Shown: one piece after another, positions 22,745 through 34,680 of the stretch
Position numbering within the stretch: the stretch's first letter is position 1
Layout: each line of letters opens with the position of its first letter
From: Dama dama
Lineage: Eukaryota; Chordata; Mammalia; Artiodactyla; Cervidae
Length of the DNA stretch: 64,000 nt
Reading direction: 5' to 3'
NCBI RefSeq assembly: GCF_033118175.1
Contig: NC_083685.1
Span: forward strand, 131,767,501-131,831,500
Notes under the pieces: generated by a model
The model's database searches: none
What the model saw: only the letters and a program-made list of their open reading frames with translations
What the model was told of the DNA's origin: nothing
Position numbers and translations under genes: made by a program

Positions 22745-23180
22745 TTCAGAACTTGTCCTGGCTCCCCCTTGCCTCCAGAATAAAACCGAAACTGCTTAGC
22801 AAGGCGAACACAGCCCTCACGACTTGGCTCACAAAGTCAGCCATCCCTCACCTTGAGCTTCTTTTAACATTTCCCAAAAGTTACCATCTGGCCATGCACC
22901 CCAGGCTCAGCCTCCTCTTTTGTCCCGGCCCCAGCCCGGAGACCGGCCCAGACCCATGGGTCCTTCACACCCTCCGCTGGGCCTGCTTCTTTGGCTGTTC
23001 ACACCATTCTCTCTATTGCTCTTTTATTGACTTGCTTTTTTCTTCCTCCCTTACCAGAGAGTCAGTTCCTTGACAACAGGGCTGCATGCGTGGTTCATCC
23101 TGTACCCCGGTGCCTGACATGCTGCAGGGCTGTGATAAATGTGTGTGGAGTAAGGGAGTGAATGAGTGAGTGAATGAATG
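22745..23180 (+). mobile_element. L2 LINE 3' end
   Basis: The order of motifs (ccagaataaaaccgaaactgc, cacagccctcacgacttggc, gagagtcagttccttgacaa cagggctgcatg, tacccc ggtgcctgacatgc, gtgaatgaatgg) is that of the L2 3' end. Confidence 0.7.
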
Positions 23181-23779
23181 GGGCCAGGCATTCAGGAATC
23201 TGGGGAGCCGGCTGCTGGGAGGAGCTGACGTCTGGGGTTTTTGCAGGGAGGAGAGAACAGCAATGACCTCAGACTTTGAAAACCTGCTTAATAACCCGGC
23301 TTCCTGGAACCCTGCCCGGTGGCTCTGGGGAGCAGAACACACTCCCACGTGCAGACAGAGCTGAGTCCTTCCTCCCGAAATAAACTGTCTCAAGACACCT
23401 GCCACTGGGGAACCATCTTGTCTGGGAATGCTGGAGGGGGTGGCCACCAGTTTGGAGTCCCTTCTGAGGTCCCTCCGAGGCATCCCGCCAACTTTCTTTC
23501 CTCAGGAGGAGAGAACGTCTCAGGGGCTCCCAGGCTGGCACACTGGCCTCCCGTGGGGCGAGGGTCTCGGTGATGCAAGGCGCTGTCCATCCTGCTGGTG
23601 AACACAAGGTGGTCGTGAGGGTTACACAGCCCTCTGTGACACAGCTGCTTGGCCCCCAAGGCTCCCGCGGCGTAAAGAAGGCAAAACAGGGAGTTATGAG
23701 ACCTGGGAAAATGCAAACTGGAGTCAATTAGCTCTCTTCAGATGAGAGCTGCTCATAGAACATTAACTGTCCTAGCCCT
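23181..23779. other. Non-repeat flank with RE1-like motif
   Basis: No coding gene recognised. Contains the REST-like site at 23579. Confidence 0.35.
23579..23599 (-). promoter_or_regulatory. RE1/REST-like site (imperfect)
   Basis: The minus strand reads ACCAGCAGG AT GGACAGCGCC. The right half-site GGACAGCGCC is perfect and the left half keeps only the CAGCA core, about 17 of 21 consensus positions by eye. It lies 17.4 kb upstream of a neuronal gene, where a REST site would be plausible. Confidence 0.25.
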
Positions 23780-23782
23780 GGC

Positions 23783-23814
<32 letters not shown>

Positions 23815-24322
23815 ATGTGTGTGAGAATGTGCATAAGTGTGTGTGTGTGAGAGTATGTGTGTGAGCATGTGTGTGTGAGTTAGCTGTGAATGTGTGTGTA
23901 TAAGTGTGTGTGTGTGAGTGTGCGTGAGTGTGTGCACATTCTTGTCTGTATGCACATGCATGTGTGAGTGTATGTCAGTGCGTGTGCATGTGTGTATGAG
24001 TTTGTGTATGTGTGTGCGCATGTGTATGCATGAGCACGTGTGTCCATGAGCATGTGTGTGTGTGCATGTGTATGTGTGTGAGCATCTGTGTGTGAGTGTG
24101 CATGTGTATGTGTGTGTGTGTGGTGTGGGTGTGTGCACATTCATGTGTATATGCACATGCATGTGTGAGTGTCAGTGTGTGCATGTGTGTTTGAGTTTGT
24201 ATATGTGAGAGTGTGTGAGTGTATGCGTGTGTGTGTGCATGAGCGTGTGTGTGCATGAGTATGTATGTGTGTGAGCATGTGTGTGTATGCGTGAGTGTGT
24301 GTGTGTATGTGTGTGTTTGTGT

Positions 24323-24357
<35 letters not shown>
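23780..24357. repeat. TG-rich compound tract, about 580 bp
   Basis: Interrupted (TG)n with recurring variants (tgtgtgagtgtgcatgtgta, gagcatgtgtgtg) ends in a pure run at 24328-24356. Alternating purine-pyrimidine sequence favours Z-DNA. The His/Thr-rich minus frames are artefacts. Confidence 0.95.
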
Positions 24358-25879
24358 GGGGGTACCTGCTTTCTTACAAGTGGCCATCTCCCCGTCTAAA
24401 CAGCCCCCTGGCAGCTCACTGCTTCCCCCTGGGTCCGCACCTCCCTGGGGAGGGGCAGGACATACCGCATGGTGAGCATGGGAGGAACTCCAGCCATGGC
24501 CCAGCAAGCCCAGCACGGCCTCTGTGGGAGCATCGGTGGGGCTGGAGTTCTTCCAGCTGCAGCCGCAGAGGCAATGTGATTTTAGGTTTCATTCAGGAAG
24601 CCGCAGTTCCTGAGCCGATGTCTTCAATCAAGTAGATGCCAGTGGCCGCAGAGGCCACGCTGGCTTCCCAGGTGCTGGGCACAGGGACTGTGAGTCACAC
24701 AAGTGTCAGGATGGTGCTGCCCACTCGGCTCCCAGCAGCGGGTCCTGAGAGCTGGGGCTGGGCACGGCAGCAGACACGGTGCGTGTCCTGGCACCGGGCA
24801 GGACTGGGACGGGTCTGGGAGGTGAGTGGCTGCCATCATCCCGCTGCTGTTTCCTTCTCAGCTCCATTTATGGAGACCTCTGTCAAGGCCGCCCCCACCC
24901 AGTCCAGCTCAGGTCTCTCCCCGCCTGCCTCGAGGCCCCTCCTGGCCCGAGCCAGCTCCCTCTCCTGCCCAGACACCAAGCCTCCCTCTTGGGGTCCCCT
25001 GACACCCTCTGCTCTCTGTTCCACACTGATGCTAGTCTCTGGAAGGTTTGTGCATGTCACTCGATTTCTAGCTTCTGAATTCTCTTAATGACATCCCACC
25101 ATTTTAAGAAAAAAAGCCACATCCTTTGCGACCCAGCTCTTGGGTCCGCGCCAGCCTTGGCTCCTGCCCCTCCTGCCGGCCTGCCCCCCAGACCCCCAGA
25201 CCCTCCCGCTCCCACGGGTGGGCCTGTGCGCCCAGCCGGGAGGACTGTCCTGCACTCTTCTCACCATCTGGGACTTCGTGCAAATGTCCGCAGCTTCCTA
25301 CGCCTCCACTCAGCCTGGACGTCCTCAGCCCGTCTTGCCTGAGGCAGCTCCTGGACGTAGAATCCACCCCACCCATCTGCTGCCTGGCTCCCCTCCTGGC
25401 TGGGAGCTTCCTAAAGGCAAACTCCAGCCTTTGATATCTGTTGATCAGCTTAACTGCTGGAGTGTGCCTTTAGGAAGCACGCACGCATGTGTGTGTGTGT
25501 GAGTGAGAGGCAAAGGACAGCCTGTGTCTCCCGGGCCTGGTGCTGGAGGCACGGGTGGGAGACAGTGTGGGCCGGGTGGGCAGGAGAGGAGGCCCCAGCA
25601 CTGGACTGACAGCAGCACTCTCACCCGCGTTTTGCTGTTTGGTTCGGCAACTACACGAGGACTTGGAAGTGGGTCTGGTTGGGAGAGGACCCAGCTCTGA
25701 AGGCAGCAGGAAACCCCACTCCTGCAAGTGCTAGCTTCCCAAAGCGGGTGCCCCAAGCTGCAGAAGTCCCCCTCTCCCGCCAGAGCAAGCCCGCCCTGGG
25801 GCCCGTCTAAGGGGGCCCCTCAGGGGCTGGGGTGGTAGAGGGTTGGGACAGTGGCCAGAGGCATGGAGGGGAGAGGCTG

Positions 25880-25995
25880 GATCAGGAATTGACAGACACC
25901 TGGGTGTGAATCCGGACTCTGCCACTAACAAGGTGTATGTAGGTGGAAAACCATGTAACCCTTTGAGCCTCAAGCTTCTGTGTAAAATCAGGCAA
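25880..25995 (+). mobile_element. MIR relic
   Basis: acctgggtgtgaatccggac tctgccactaacaagg...taaccctttgagcctcaagc is sense MIR. Confidence 0.6.
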
Positions 25996-26093
25996 CGCGG
26001 CCGGCGGGGGTTGAGGGATTTAAGGAGGTCAGGGCACAGAGCACCTGCCGTGACTGTCCCTGGGCTGTGGGGGGGTTCGAATCACACAGTGTT

Positions 26094-26107
26094 GTCACCA
26101 TGGCGAC
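26094..26107. promoter_or_regulatory. X-box-like motif
   Basis: GTCACCATGGCGAC has the CCATGG centre and outer GT/AC of an X-box but a weaker right half-site. It lies in GC-rich, non-repeat flank. This is the least certain of the RFX-like sites. Confidence 0.25.
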
Positions 26108-27247
26108 CCAGGGACTGGACAAATTGGAAGAGGAACAAGAAGACAGGACCCCGCTGTGGCGGAGCCGCAGGGAAGGCAGGGACTGAGGGTCTCCAGGCTC
26201 AGTCACAGAGGAGGGAATTCCAGTCCTCCTCGAAGCGCCCCCCGCAGGCCCCAGGGCTTCGGCCATGGACAAGAAACCGAGTCTGCACTTGACCCCAGCC
26301 TCCCAGGTCCTCCGCTGACCTCCCTCTTGCCCTTCTGGCTGCCACGTGGGACCAGAGCCCAGCCCACCCCCCAAGCAGCTGGGGCTGCCACCCGCCCAGC
26401 CGGCAGAGGGCAGAGTCGGGCCCCCAGCAGCCCCCAGCCCGGGGGCATGCCCCACCCCAGAGCCAGTGCAGCCTGGAGTGGCCCAAGGCAGCCCTCATGG
26501 GGACCGCTTTGTCAGCAGCTCCAGGAATGAATTGAATGCCTCTCTTCGTTCTGGCTGGCATCCATTTCAGTGTTCATCCCTGCTTTTTCATATTAGAAAA
26601 TAATGGCAATTATGCCCTAAATAATCAATCGTTACAGTTTATGTTTAATTTATGGAGGGCTGGCAAGCCCAGCTCAGCCTGTAACCACAGCTCCATCTCC
26701 ACCACCTTCCTCCTCGGGGCCCTCGAGCCGAGGACCATGTGGGGAGGAGAGGGGAGCGGGCCACCCGAGGGGCTCCAGGACTCACCTGAGACGGGTCAGG
26801 GACCCAGGCCAGCTGGGAAGAGCAAGGGAGGCAGGGCCTTGCTCAGCCTCCCCTGCCTGCGAGCTGGGCTGCCCGCTGGGCCCAGAACCTTGACGAGCTT
26901 TGTTTTTGATCCACTTTCTCTGATTTTGACTCGTTTTTGCTTCTGCCTGATTTCTCTGATCAGGTTCATCAAAACCCGTCCATTTCCCACTCAAAACCTT
27001 CCCAGACTCCCCTGCAGCTTCCGGGAGGAGACTCAAGCCTCGGTGCTGAGGTCACCGGGCCATCGCTACTGGGCCAGTGCATATGTCCGGGGCCTCCCCA
27101 GCCCCCACCCTGCTGGCTCATCCCCTCCCAGGTCCGGGCTGCCAACCTCTCTCCCACCAGCCCATCCTTCCGTCCACGCCCCCTCTGGACTGTGACTGGT
27201 GGGGAACATGCCTCCCTGGCCCCCAGAACCCAGTGCAGGCCTGGGCC

Positions 27248-27620
27248 TTAGCACACCTCAGGGCTGCTGTAAATAGATCACCATCTAAGGCTTGAAACAG
27301 CACGGATTTCCTGTCTTACAGTTGTGGGGGCTCCCTGGGCTAGAGTCAAGGTGTGGGCAGGGCTATGGTCCTCTCCAGACACCCTGGGCGAGTACCGCTC
27401 GTCACCCTTGCCAGCTTCCGGAGTCGCCTCCCCCGTGCTCACACCCCTTCCTTCATCTTCAGAGTCAGCGGCGGGTCTGCCCTTCACAGCACGTTGCTCT
27501 GACCTCCTCTCTGCCTCCCTCTTATGCTTTCAAGAACGCTTGTGATTCCATTGGGGCCCCCCCAATAATCCAGGACCACCCCCTGCGTGAGGGTGTCTGT
27601 GGAGCAGACTTAACCCCCTC
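27248..27620 (-). mobile_element. MLT1-type LTR relic
   Basis: Text such as ttcctgtcttacagttgtgg, gtcaaggtgtgggcagggct and gattccattggggccccccc follows an antisense MLT1 LTR. Confidence 0.6.
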
Positions 27621-27730
27621 ATGCGGTGAGGTGTGTGCTTACTTACAGTTCCAGAGATGAGGACGTGGGCTTTCCCTTCATGTGGTAACCTGTGCATTTA
27701 CTCACATGTTGCAGAGATGAGGACGTGGGC
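27592..27730 (+). repeat. 60-bp tandem duplication
   Basis: cagagatgaggacgtgggct occurs at 27653 and again 60 bp later, with related sequence (tgtgctt/cattacttac) ahead of each copy. Confidence 0.8.
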
Positions 27731-28573
27731 TCCTCTGTGGAGCCTCTCACAGAGGGACTTCGACAAACGCATGTCGAGCAAAGACAGAGAGTGAAATGAA
27801 CCTGCAAGCTTCATGGACCACCACCCACTGGCAGACAGAGCAGGAGCATGATCCAGGCCTGTTTGTCACTGAAAAGTGCTTCTTTGGACTCACATGCTCA
27901 ACAGGTGATCTGCTCAGAGGAGACCGCCGAGGCCGGCTGCCCACTCACAGGGACCGCTGCACCCCGCCATCCGCGCCCCAGCATCCACGCCCCAGCGTCT
28001 GCACGCCGCCGTCCGCGTGGCCACAGAGGGGGCCTGCCTGCCTGCTTCAGCCCCACCGCCCACCGCTGCCCCTCCCCACGCACCCCGAACGCACGCCGAG
28101 AATCACCTCTCCACTCCCTTCTCTGACACTTTCGATGAACTCTCCCTGTGCAAGTGGGTGGATTCCACCCTGGGAAACCATATATAGACAAACCCGAATT
28201 CACCGGGAGAGCCTTCTAGAAGGTGATTACTCGTTGCCAAAGGGCCTGGCACAGGGTCTCTTCAGAGAGCGGGTTTCAGGGAGCATTTTAATGCAGGAGG
28301 TGTGCTAAACTGCACCCCCCTGAGAGGGTCAGAAGCCGTGCGGGCGGGCGCTGAACATTCTGCTGCCCATAGGAGCCAACCAGGGAAGCAAGGGGCCTGA
28401 CGGGCCAGGCCGGGAAGGTGTGCAAACATCATTTTATGCTGGTGACACGAGACGCTTCGCAGCACAGTCCCCAGATCTATTGGGATGGCTCCTTCTCTCA
28501 AGCCGAGACCAAAGTTAAGTTAGTTGACTCCCCGCCACCTCTATGTTTTTCTTCTGAGGGAGAACCGGGACCT

Positions 28574-28587
28574 GTTGCTATAGCAAC
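28574..28587. promoter_or_regulatory. Palindromic X-box-like motif
   Basis: GTTGCTATAGCAAC is a perfect 14-bp palindrome made of two RFX half-sites (GTTGC/GCAAC) at the normal spacing. The central bases differ from the best consensus. It sits in non-repeat DNA about 12.4 kb upstream of CACNG4. Confidence 0.4.
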
Positions 28588-29021
28588 CAACTTATTTTCT
28601 GCAAGTGCATTTTAATTTTCATCCAATGTTCCATTGGACAGGAAGTTTCTCCTTCTGGGAGTCTGACTTCCGCAAGCTCGCTCTAAGCCCACAAACCCTT
28701 CTTCTCTTCTGCTGCCATAAGGGTTAATGCACATACTTACTCCACAGGGAAAATAGTTTAAAAACAAGGCTTTGGGAGGAGAGAAAAACAAAGTAATTAC
28801 ATTTCCAAGTCTGCTGTCGTGAGATAACAAACTCGTAGGGTTCCGGGAAAAGCTTGTCCGGTAACTGCGGGCTCCTTTTTGCTCCTCCCCTCCCCATATG
28901 GCTCAGGGAAGCTAGTCCTTTACCTTTTCTCTCAGTAAATAATCAGAGCTTTTCTCCTGTGTTTGTGGTGGAGAGTCAGATCTGAACAAAAGAAAGGCAG
29001 CCACATGCCACCTGGGGTTGG

Positions 29022-29058
29022 CTGTGTGTGTGTGTGTGTGTGCACGTGTGCACGTGTG
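29022..29058. repeat. (TG)n microsatellite
   Basis: About 9 TG units followed by tgcacgtgtgcacgtgtg. Confidence 0.85.
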
Positions 29059-29479
29059 GAAAGAACAGAGGTGAAGTGTCACTAGTGAGCTGGGGACAGG
29101 AGCCGAGAAGAGGATGCACAAGGAAGGAGAAAGTGCTCAACCGCAGGTGGAGGGTCTGGACAGGCGTTGCCGAGAAGCTGACCCCGAAGTTGAGACCAAG
29201 AGTCGATACCCACCAGGAGAAGAAAGAACTTTCTAGACAGAGGTCAAGCCAGGTGTGTGTCGGCGTTGAGCTGGACAAGAGCTTGCTGAGGCCGAGGCAG
29301 GAAGGGGACCTGGGCGAGACACAGGGCAGTGGGCAGGCCGTGGTGATGGGGGGGCCTGGCCGGCGTTAGCACTCGACCCCAGGCTTGGAAACCTGGGCCT
29401 TGGTGTCCAGCAGAGGCACGAGGGCATTGGCAATGTCCAGACCCCTCTGACTGCCCCACTGTCTGTCTCCCCCTGTCCT

Positions 29480-29665
29480 CCGGTAAGGACACTTGACTTG
29501 AACCAAGGCCTGCCCCTCTCTGGGACCGTCTCATCTCAGATCCTTGGTTGCATCTGCAAAGACCCCTTCTCCTCATAAGGTTGTTAGTTGCCCTCATGGG
29601 TCCTAGAGGTGAGAACACAGATGTGCCTTTTTGGGGGGTGGTCACCATTCAACCCACTGGGTCTG
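29480..29665 (-). mobile_element. MLT1-type LTR relic
   Basis: ttgcatctgcaaagacccct...cataaggttgttagttgccc...tttttggggggtggtcacca ttcaaccc is the antisense 5' portion of an MLT1-like LTR. Confidence 0.6.
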
Positions 29666-30484
29666 TCACCTGAGTCAAGGAGTTAGTACATCACGTTCAC
29701 TCTGCTTAATCACTCATCTGATACCACCAGTCCAGGGCCAGACACCGGGAAGACCTGGGGAATGCAGTTGGCTGATAGAAGAACCAAGAACCAAAGCCTT
29801 TGCTTCTCAACCAGCCTCATTTTCAGTTGGCTTTTAATTCTCCGTCAGTTTCTCTAAAGCGATATTTTGAAACATGTGCAGAACCCAGCATTTCTGTCTG
29901 GTAGGACTGACTTGCAGTCAATACACCGGAGAGAATTTGACCAATCGGGGAGACTTCATGTTCACCCAGTGGTTGGAGCCACTCTTCCGCCAGCTCTGAG
30001 CCCAGCCTCCAGGCCTCCGGGTCCCGCGTCCTTCAGGAAGTGGCTAATCGTTCCGATACCTGCACTCTGAGGAAGAGACAGGCTGTGGTGGTGAGTTCTC
30101 TGCATCACCTTGGCTGGCCCGAGAGACAGCTGGCCAGCTAGCTAGTGATGGTCTCGGGCTGTCTGGGAGGGCGTTTTCCCAGAGAGGAATGCTCTTGTCA
30201 GGAGGTGAGTGGAGACCCGAACTCGTCAGAGCGAGGGGCACTGTCCAATCCGCCGAGGGTCCGAGTAGAACAGGAGGTGGAAAAGGATGAGTCCTCTTTC
30301 TCTCTTCCTGATCTGGCACCGTCTCCCACCCTCAGACATCAGAGCTCCTGCTTCTTGGACCTTTGGGCTCAGACAGGTTTTCATCACCAGCTTTCCTGGT
30401 TCTCAGCTTCTGGAAGGCGCATGGTGGGACTGTCTGGCCTCTGTGTTTGTGGGCCAGTTCCCACAGGGCATCTCCTCTGGGACG

Positions 30485-30832
30485 TACGTATACAAGTCTA
30501 CATCCTCTGTACCCTGCCGCATATACACGTCTGCGTCCTCCGTATCTGCTGCGTATACACGTCTGCGTCCTCCATACCCTGCTGCGTATACATGTCTACG
30601 TCCTCCGTATCTGCCGCGTATACACGTCTACGTCCTCCGTATCTGCCGCATATTTATGTCTACGTCCTTGGCATCTGCCGCATATACACGTCTGCGTCCT
30701 CCGTATCTGCTGCGTATACACGTCTGCGTCCTCCATACCCTGCTGTGTATACATGTCTTCGTCCTCCGCATCTGCCACGTATACACATCTACGTCCTCCG
30801 TACCTGCCACGTATACACGTCTACATCCTGGG
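30485..30832 (+). repeat. 32/33-bp minisatellite, about 11 copies
   Basis: Consensus tatacacgtctacgtcctcc gtatctgccgcg. TATA starts fall at 30489, 30522, 30554, 30587, 30619, 30651, 30683, 30715, 30748, 30780 and 30812, so units are 32 or 33 bp. The 33-bp form carries ataccctgctg in place of gtatctgctg. All three forward frames stay open because the unit lacks stops. Confidence 0.95.
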
Positions 30833-31035
30833 GACAGACCTCTTGTCCCACCTGCCCTGTCCTCTGAAGCCTCCTCCCTCCTCTCCCGACATGCGCAAGG
30901 TCCTCACCTGTTGTGACGGCACCAACCATGAACTTAAAGAACATCAGCCACTATGGGGGGATAGTGTCTGCCCAGCCTCCAGGCAGAGGACCCCATGCAC
31001 ATCCAAGTTAATTACAGGCACCAACACTTAGACTT

Positions 31036-31184
31036 AGAGGATGAGATGGCTGGATGGCATCACCAAGTCAATGGAAATGAGTTTGAGCAAACTCCAGGAG
31101 ATGGCAAAGGACAGGGAAGCCTGGCATGCTGCAACCCATGGAATCGCAAAAAGTTGGACATGACTGAGCAACTGAACAACACAC
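31036..31184 (+). mobile_element. BovB/BovA 3' end fragment
   Basis: Matches the last 150 bases of BovB, from 'gaggatgagatggctgg' to 'catgactgagcaactgaac'. It lies 200 bp after the 32/33-bp minisatellite. Confidence 0.82.
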
Positions 31185-33896
31185 TTACATTTAGGAACCC
31201 ACCTGCTCCCAAGAACCTTCTCCCAGCATTTTGTCTTCCAGGGACCCTGCCCAGCCCGGTGGCCGCCCCCTCAGACCGTCCTTCCCTCCAGTGTGAAGAG
31301 TCCATCCCCTGTGATCTGAGACAAGGGAGCCAGGCCTCTGCAGTGGGCAAGCGACGCTGCCGGAGGGCAGCAAGCGGGCGTGCGAGGAGCCCAAGGACAA
31401 GCGGACCTGAGCAGCAGCTTCTGTCTCCAGGGACGCATGGGGCAGTGTGGCTGGAACCGGGGCAGTGCAGGAGTGAAGCCAAGGGGATCTGCAGACCCAG
31501 GAAGGGCCCCTGTCGCTGGGGACGCCTGGCCTGCGGAGGACGCTGCCCGCTCTGGTCCCTCAGCTGAGCCTTCCGGGCGGCGGAGCCCATCCCGGGGCCG
31601 CTCCGCCGTGCTGCCCCTCCTCTGCTCCGGCGCCAGCTCCGCCCTCAGTGCCTCAGTCCCGGGGGCCTCTCCACTCTCCTCCCAGGGGCGCCCCGAAGCC
31701 ACTGCAGCCTGCGCTCCACCTGTAGCGAAGTCCCAAGGCTGAGTTTAGAGGCACGATTATGCATTATGGAGACGTGGCAGCTTGGCACTGCCTGTGCTCC
31801 GTGGCTTCTGCTGGTGACCCAGGCAGGCCCGGCCTCTCCCCGGAGCCACAGCCCCGCGTTGCTCGCAGCCCGAACCAGGCCCGGCCCTGGCGGTTCCCGC
31901 TGGGGCCTCCTACAAGGTGACGAATGCTGGTGACCTGCCTCCCCCATCTGTCTGTGGCCGGCACCAAGATGCCCCCAAGGCATCCCAGACAGTGAGTTCT
32001 TCTCTCCTTTTTCCCTTTTGCTTTTTTCCAAATATTTATGAAGAGATTTTCCATTTATCCTGACACATCTTCTCCACCGTGGGTGTCGGCTGGGAGGGCT
32101 CAGACAACAAACTCCAGAAGGTATTTTCCCCAAAGCAGCATCTGGCTCCATTGGCAAGTGCAGCGGGCAGCCTGCTGGGAACTGGCCTAGGCAGACGGAG
32201 CAGGAGCCCAGGGCAGGCGTGGCGGGGCCAGGCTCCTGAGAGCAGGGCCATCCACCTCCTGATTCCCACAGCACTGAGCCCCCCGTGGGAGCCCCGAGGC
32301 ATCGTGGGGTCCCCAGCCCCTGTGGGAGCACCCCCTCCTTCCTCTCACCCTTCAAGCCCTCTGCCTTCTGGCAGAGCCCCTCCTCTCTCCCAGGTAAACC
32401 ATGCAGGTCGGGTGGGGACTGGCAGGATGCTGGAGGGGAGGGAGCTGGCTCGGTCCCCATGTCCCCAGGCCCTCCCATCGCTGGGCCTTCTGGAGTCAGA
32501 GCCACGGCTCCCTTGTTCTCCCACCTGCCGGGTGGAAAGGCAGGAAAGGGGCAGGGCAGCGTGACCCACCCCAGGCGAAGGACAGCCTCCTAGAATCTCT
32601 CAGATCACACCTGACTGACAGCTGCCTGCCCCGCTGACCCCAGGGCACAGCCGGCCCAGCTGATGACAGGACTGCCCCCCGCCCCCCTTAATTCCCTGTG
32701 AGTTACCAGAGACCGAGCCAGGCTGCAGGCGCCAGCGGCGAATTCAGCTGGGAATCAAGCGCTTTCCAGGAGGACTTGGGTCCAAAGCCATCCTGGCCCT
32801 GTGCCCTGATCCTTTGCCCGCCTGTGTATGAGGAATCCCTTGGTAGCTCAAAAAATAAGGTGCCCGGAGTGCATCCAGTGGGGTCAGGGCCTCTGGGAAT
32901 GAGGCCTTCCTTTCTAAAGTCCCCCTAGGCCATTGTCAAGGGTGTTCAGAGTTGAAAAGTACTGCGCTGCAGGAAGAACAGGTTCCTTGGACAGCCAATC
33001 CTAGACCAGGACTCAGCTCTCCTATCTGCTAGCTTTGACCGTGAATAAGTTACCTGAAGCCTCGGTTTCATCATCTATAGAATGGGGATGACAATGTCTT
33101 TCCTATTACAAAGTGCCCGGCTCAGTAAGTGAGAGCTTGTGTTCACCCTGGTCCATCATGAACCCGCCTTGTGGGATAGAGACTGTTGAACACACAGAGG
33201 AGCCCAGCAAGGCAGCAGGTCGGGGGTGAGATGCACAGGGCATCTTCCTGCAGACCTGCCCTGGGCCCGAGGCCGTGAGTGGGCAACTCTGCCACCCGGC
33301 AGCACCGCCCCCAAGGTGACCCAGGTGGTAGCACTCCCTGCAGGCACAGCGCAAGCCCAAAGAAGATGTCTCACTGAATTGTAAAACCTCCAGAGCATTC
33401 AAAATAGCCCTTCTAGGAAGTCCACTCATTTTCCATCCTGTGTTTGTGTGGAAACGGTCTGGTATCAGATCCACTGGGTAAGGAGGCAGAAGAGAGCACC
33501 TGCGAATTCGATCTACTGCCAGGGCGGGACGGAAGGGGTCCTGAGGGCACAACCCTCAAACCAAGGAGCAGCTACTGCTGGGCAGACACACCCAAGACCC
33601 CAGAGAGTCTTCAGACCACTTCCAGAGGACCCCAGAGGCCTGGCAGCCTCGTGCACCCACATGACAAATGTTACTTCTTAGCTCATGTCATGTGCATCTA
33701 GCAGCGACTCTGCTGAGGTCATCCCTGCCCGGCCTGGGTAAGCGGGGCCCCTGACTCGTCTCTGGCGGCAGCTGCACGAGGAGGAGCCGCTCTGTCGCTC
33801 GGCAGCGGAGGAGCGCTAACCCCGGGGCTGTTCCGGCACCAGCCCGGCACTCTGGCCACGAGATCTTGAAGGGTTCTGGCAAAGGACAGTAAGGAC
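31185..33896. other. Unassigned GC-rich flank
   Basis: No gene recognised. The CpG count is raised around 31550-31640 but the patch is short. Confidence 0.4.
32990..33130 (+). mobile_element. MIR relic
   Basis: ggactcagctctcctatctg...aataagttacctgaagcctc ggtttcatcatctatagaat is sense MIR. Confidence 0.6.
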
Positions 33897-34014
33897 TGTT
33901 TTTTGGCCGCACAGCACAGCATTCCAGACCTCCCAGGACCAGGGATCAAACCCGTGTCCCCTGAATTAGGAGCACAGCGTCTTAACCACTGGACCACCAG
34001 GAAAGTCCAGGACA
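33897..34014 (-). mobile_element. CHR-type SINE
   Basis: Reverse-complement copy: ggaccagggatcaaacccgt ... gcgtcttaaccactggacca ccaggaaagtcc, with a short T-rich start (its A-rich tail) near 33897. Confidence 0.78.
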
Positions 34015-34514
34015 GCAGCGATTTTAACGATGTCTTTGTCACCCGGGAGATCCACGTGCAGAGGTTCCTATGGGGACAGAATCCACATTCAGAGGTTCCT
34101 GCAGAGTCCTGCTGAGGAACCCCCAGCATTTCTGGGTTGGGCACATTCACGGGTGATGGTCTACGCCACAAAGAGCATGTAAGTCTGGTGAGGTCTGCGA
34201 TTGTTGATGCTCCTATGGAGGGACTTAAACCAGATTTTCAGGGAGTACTGACAAACATGATAAAGTCACCACCTAACAGTACATATTTGGGTCAAAATTA
34301 TCAGTGCAGGTTTTGGAGCCTGACTGCAAGGGACAGCAAAGGGCTCCATCCTGCACAGCCCAGACAGGGTGATCTGCTCCTACGAACCTCTGTCACCGCT
34401 TTGGTGAGATGAGACCCACCACAACCTATTGCAAAGTGTTCTGGAGAAGGTCAGATGCATTAATACAAGCTAAGGGCCATGCCTGGTGCTTAGGAAGCTG
34501 AGGAATGCTTAGCC

Positions 34515-34680
34515 TCTGGCCGCATTGTGTCAATGCCGTGTTCTGGCTTCTTTAATCCGAGCAACAACTCCGCGAGGCAGAGGCCTGGTTCCCCATTTTA
34601 CCAAGGCCCAGAGAGGGATGGCCACCAGCCCCAGGCCATGCAGCTGCAGATGGCAGAGCAGGACTGGAAACCTCCAGTGA
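34515..34680 (-). mobile_element. MIR relic
   Basis: aacaactccgcgaggcagag gcctggttccccattttacc aaggcccagagag is antisense MIR. The 186-codon frame that starts here is probably accidental. Confidence 0.5.

Larger units (their letters stand above)
24358..27247. other. Unassigned GC-rich flank
   Basis: No gene recognised. Holds a MIR (25880), an X-box-like site (26094) and an AT-rich patch near 26575-26660 (aatggcaattatgccctaaa) that could be conserved non-coding sequence. Confidence 0.4.
27731..30484. other. Unassigned flank
   Basis: No gene recognised. Contains the palindromic X-box at 28574, a (TG)n and an MLT1 relic, listed separately. Confidence 0.4.

Noticed and set aside
23728..24516. 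His/Thr-rich and Cys/Val-rich frames
   Set aside because: Direct translation of the TG-rich tract.
16795..30832. CRISPR-like direct repeats (27, 32/33 bp)
   Set aside because: Units are contiguous with no unique spacers, and the genome is mammalian.
30145..31031. Three overlapping plus frames of 209-240 codons with Tyr-Thr-Ser repeats
   Set aside because: The 32/33-bp minisatellite has no stop in any forward frame, so each phase is open by default.
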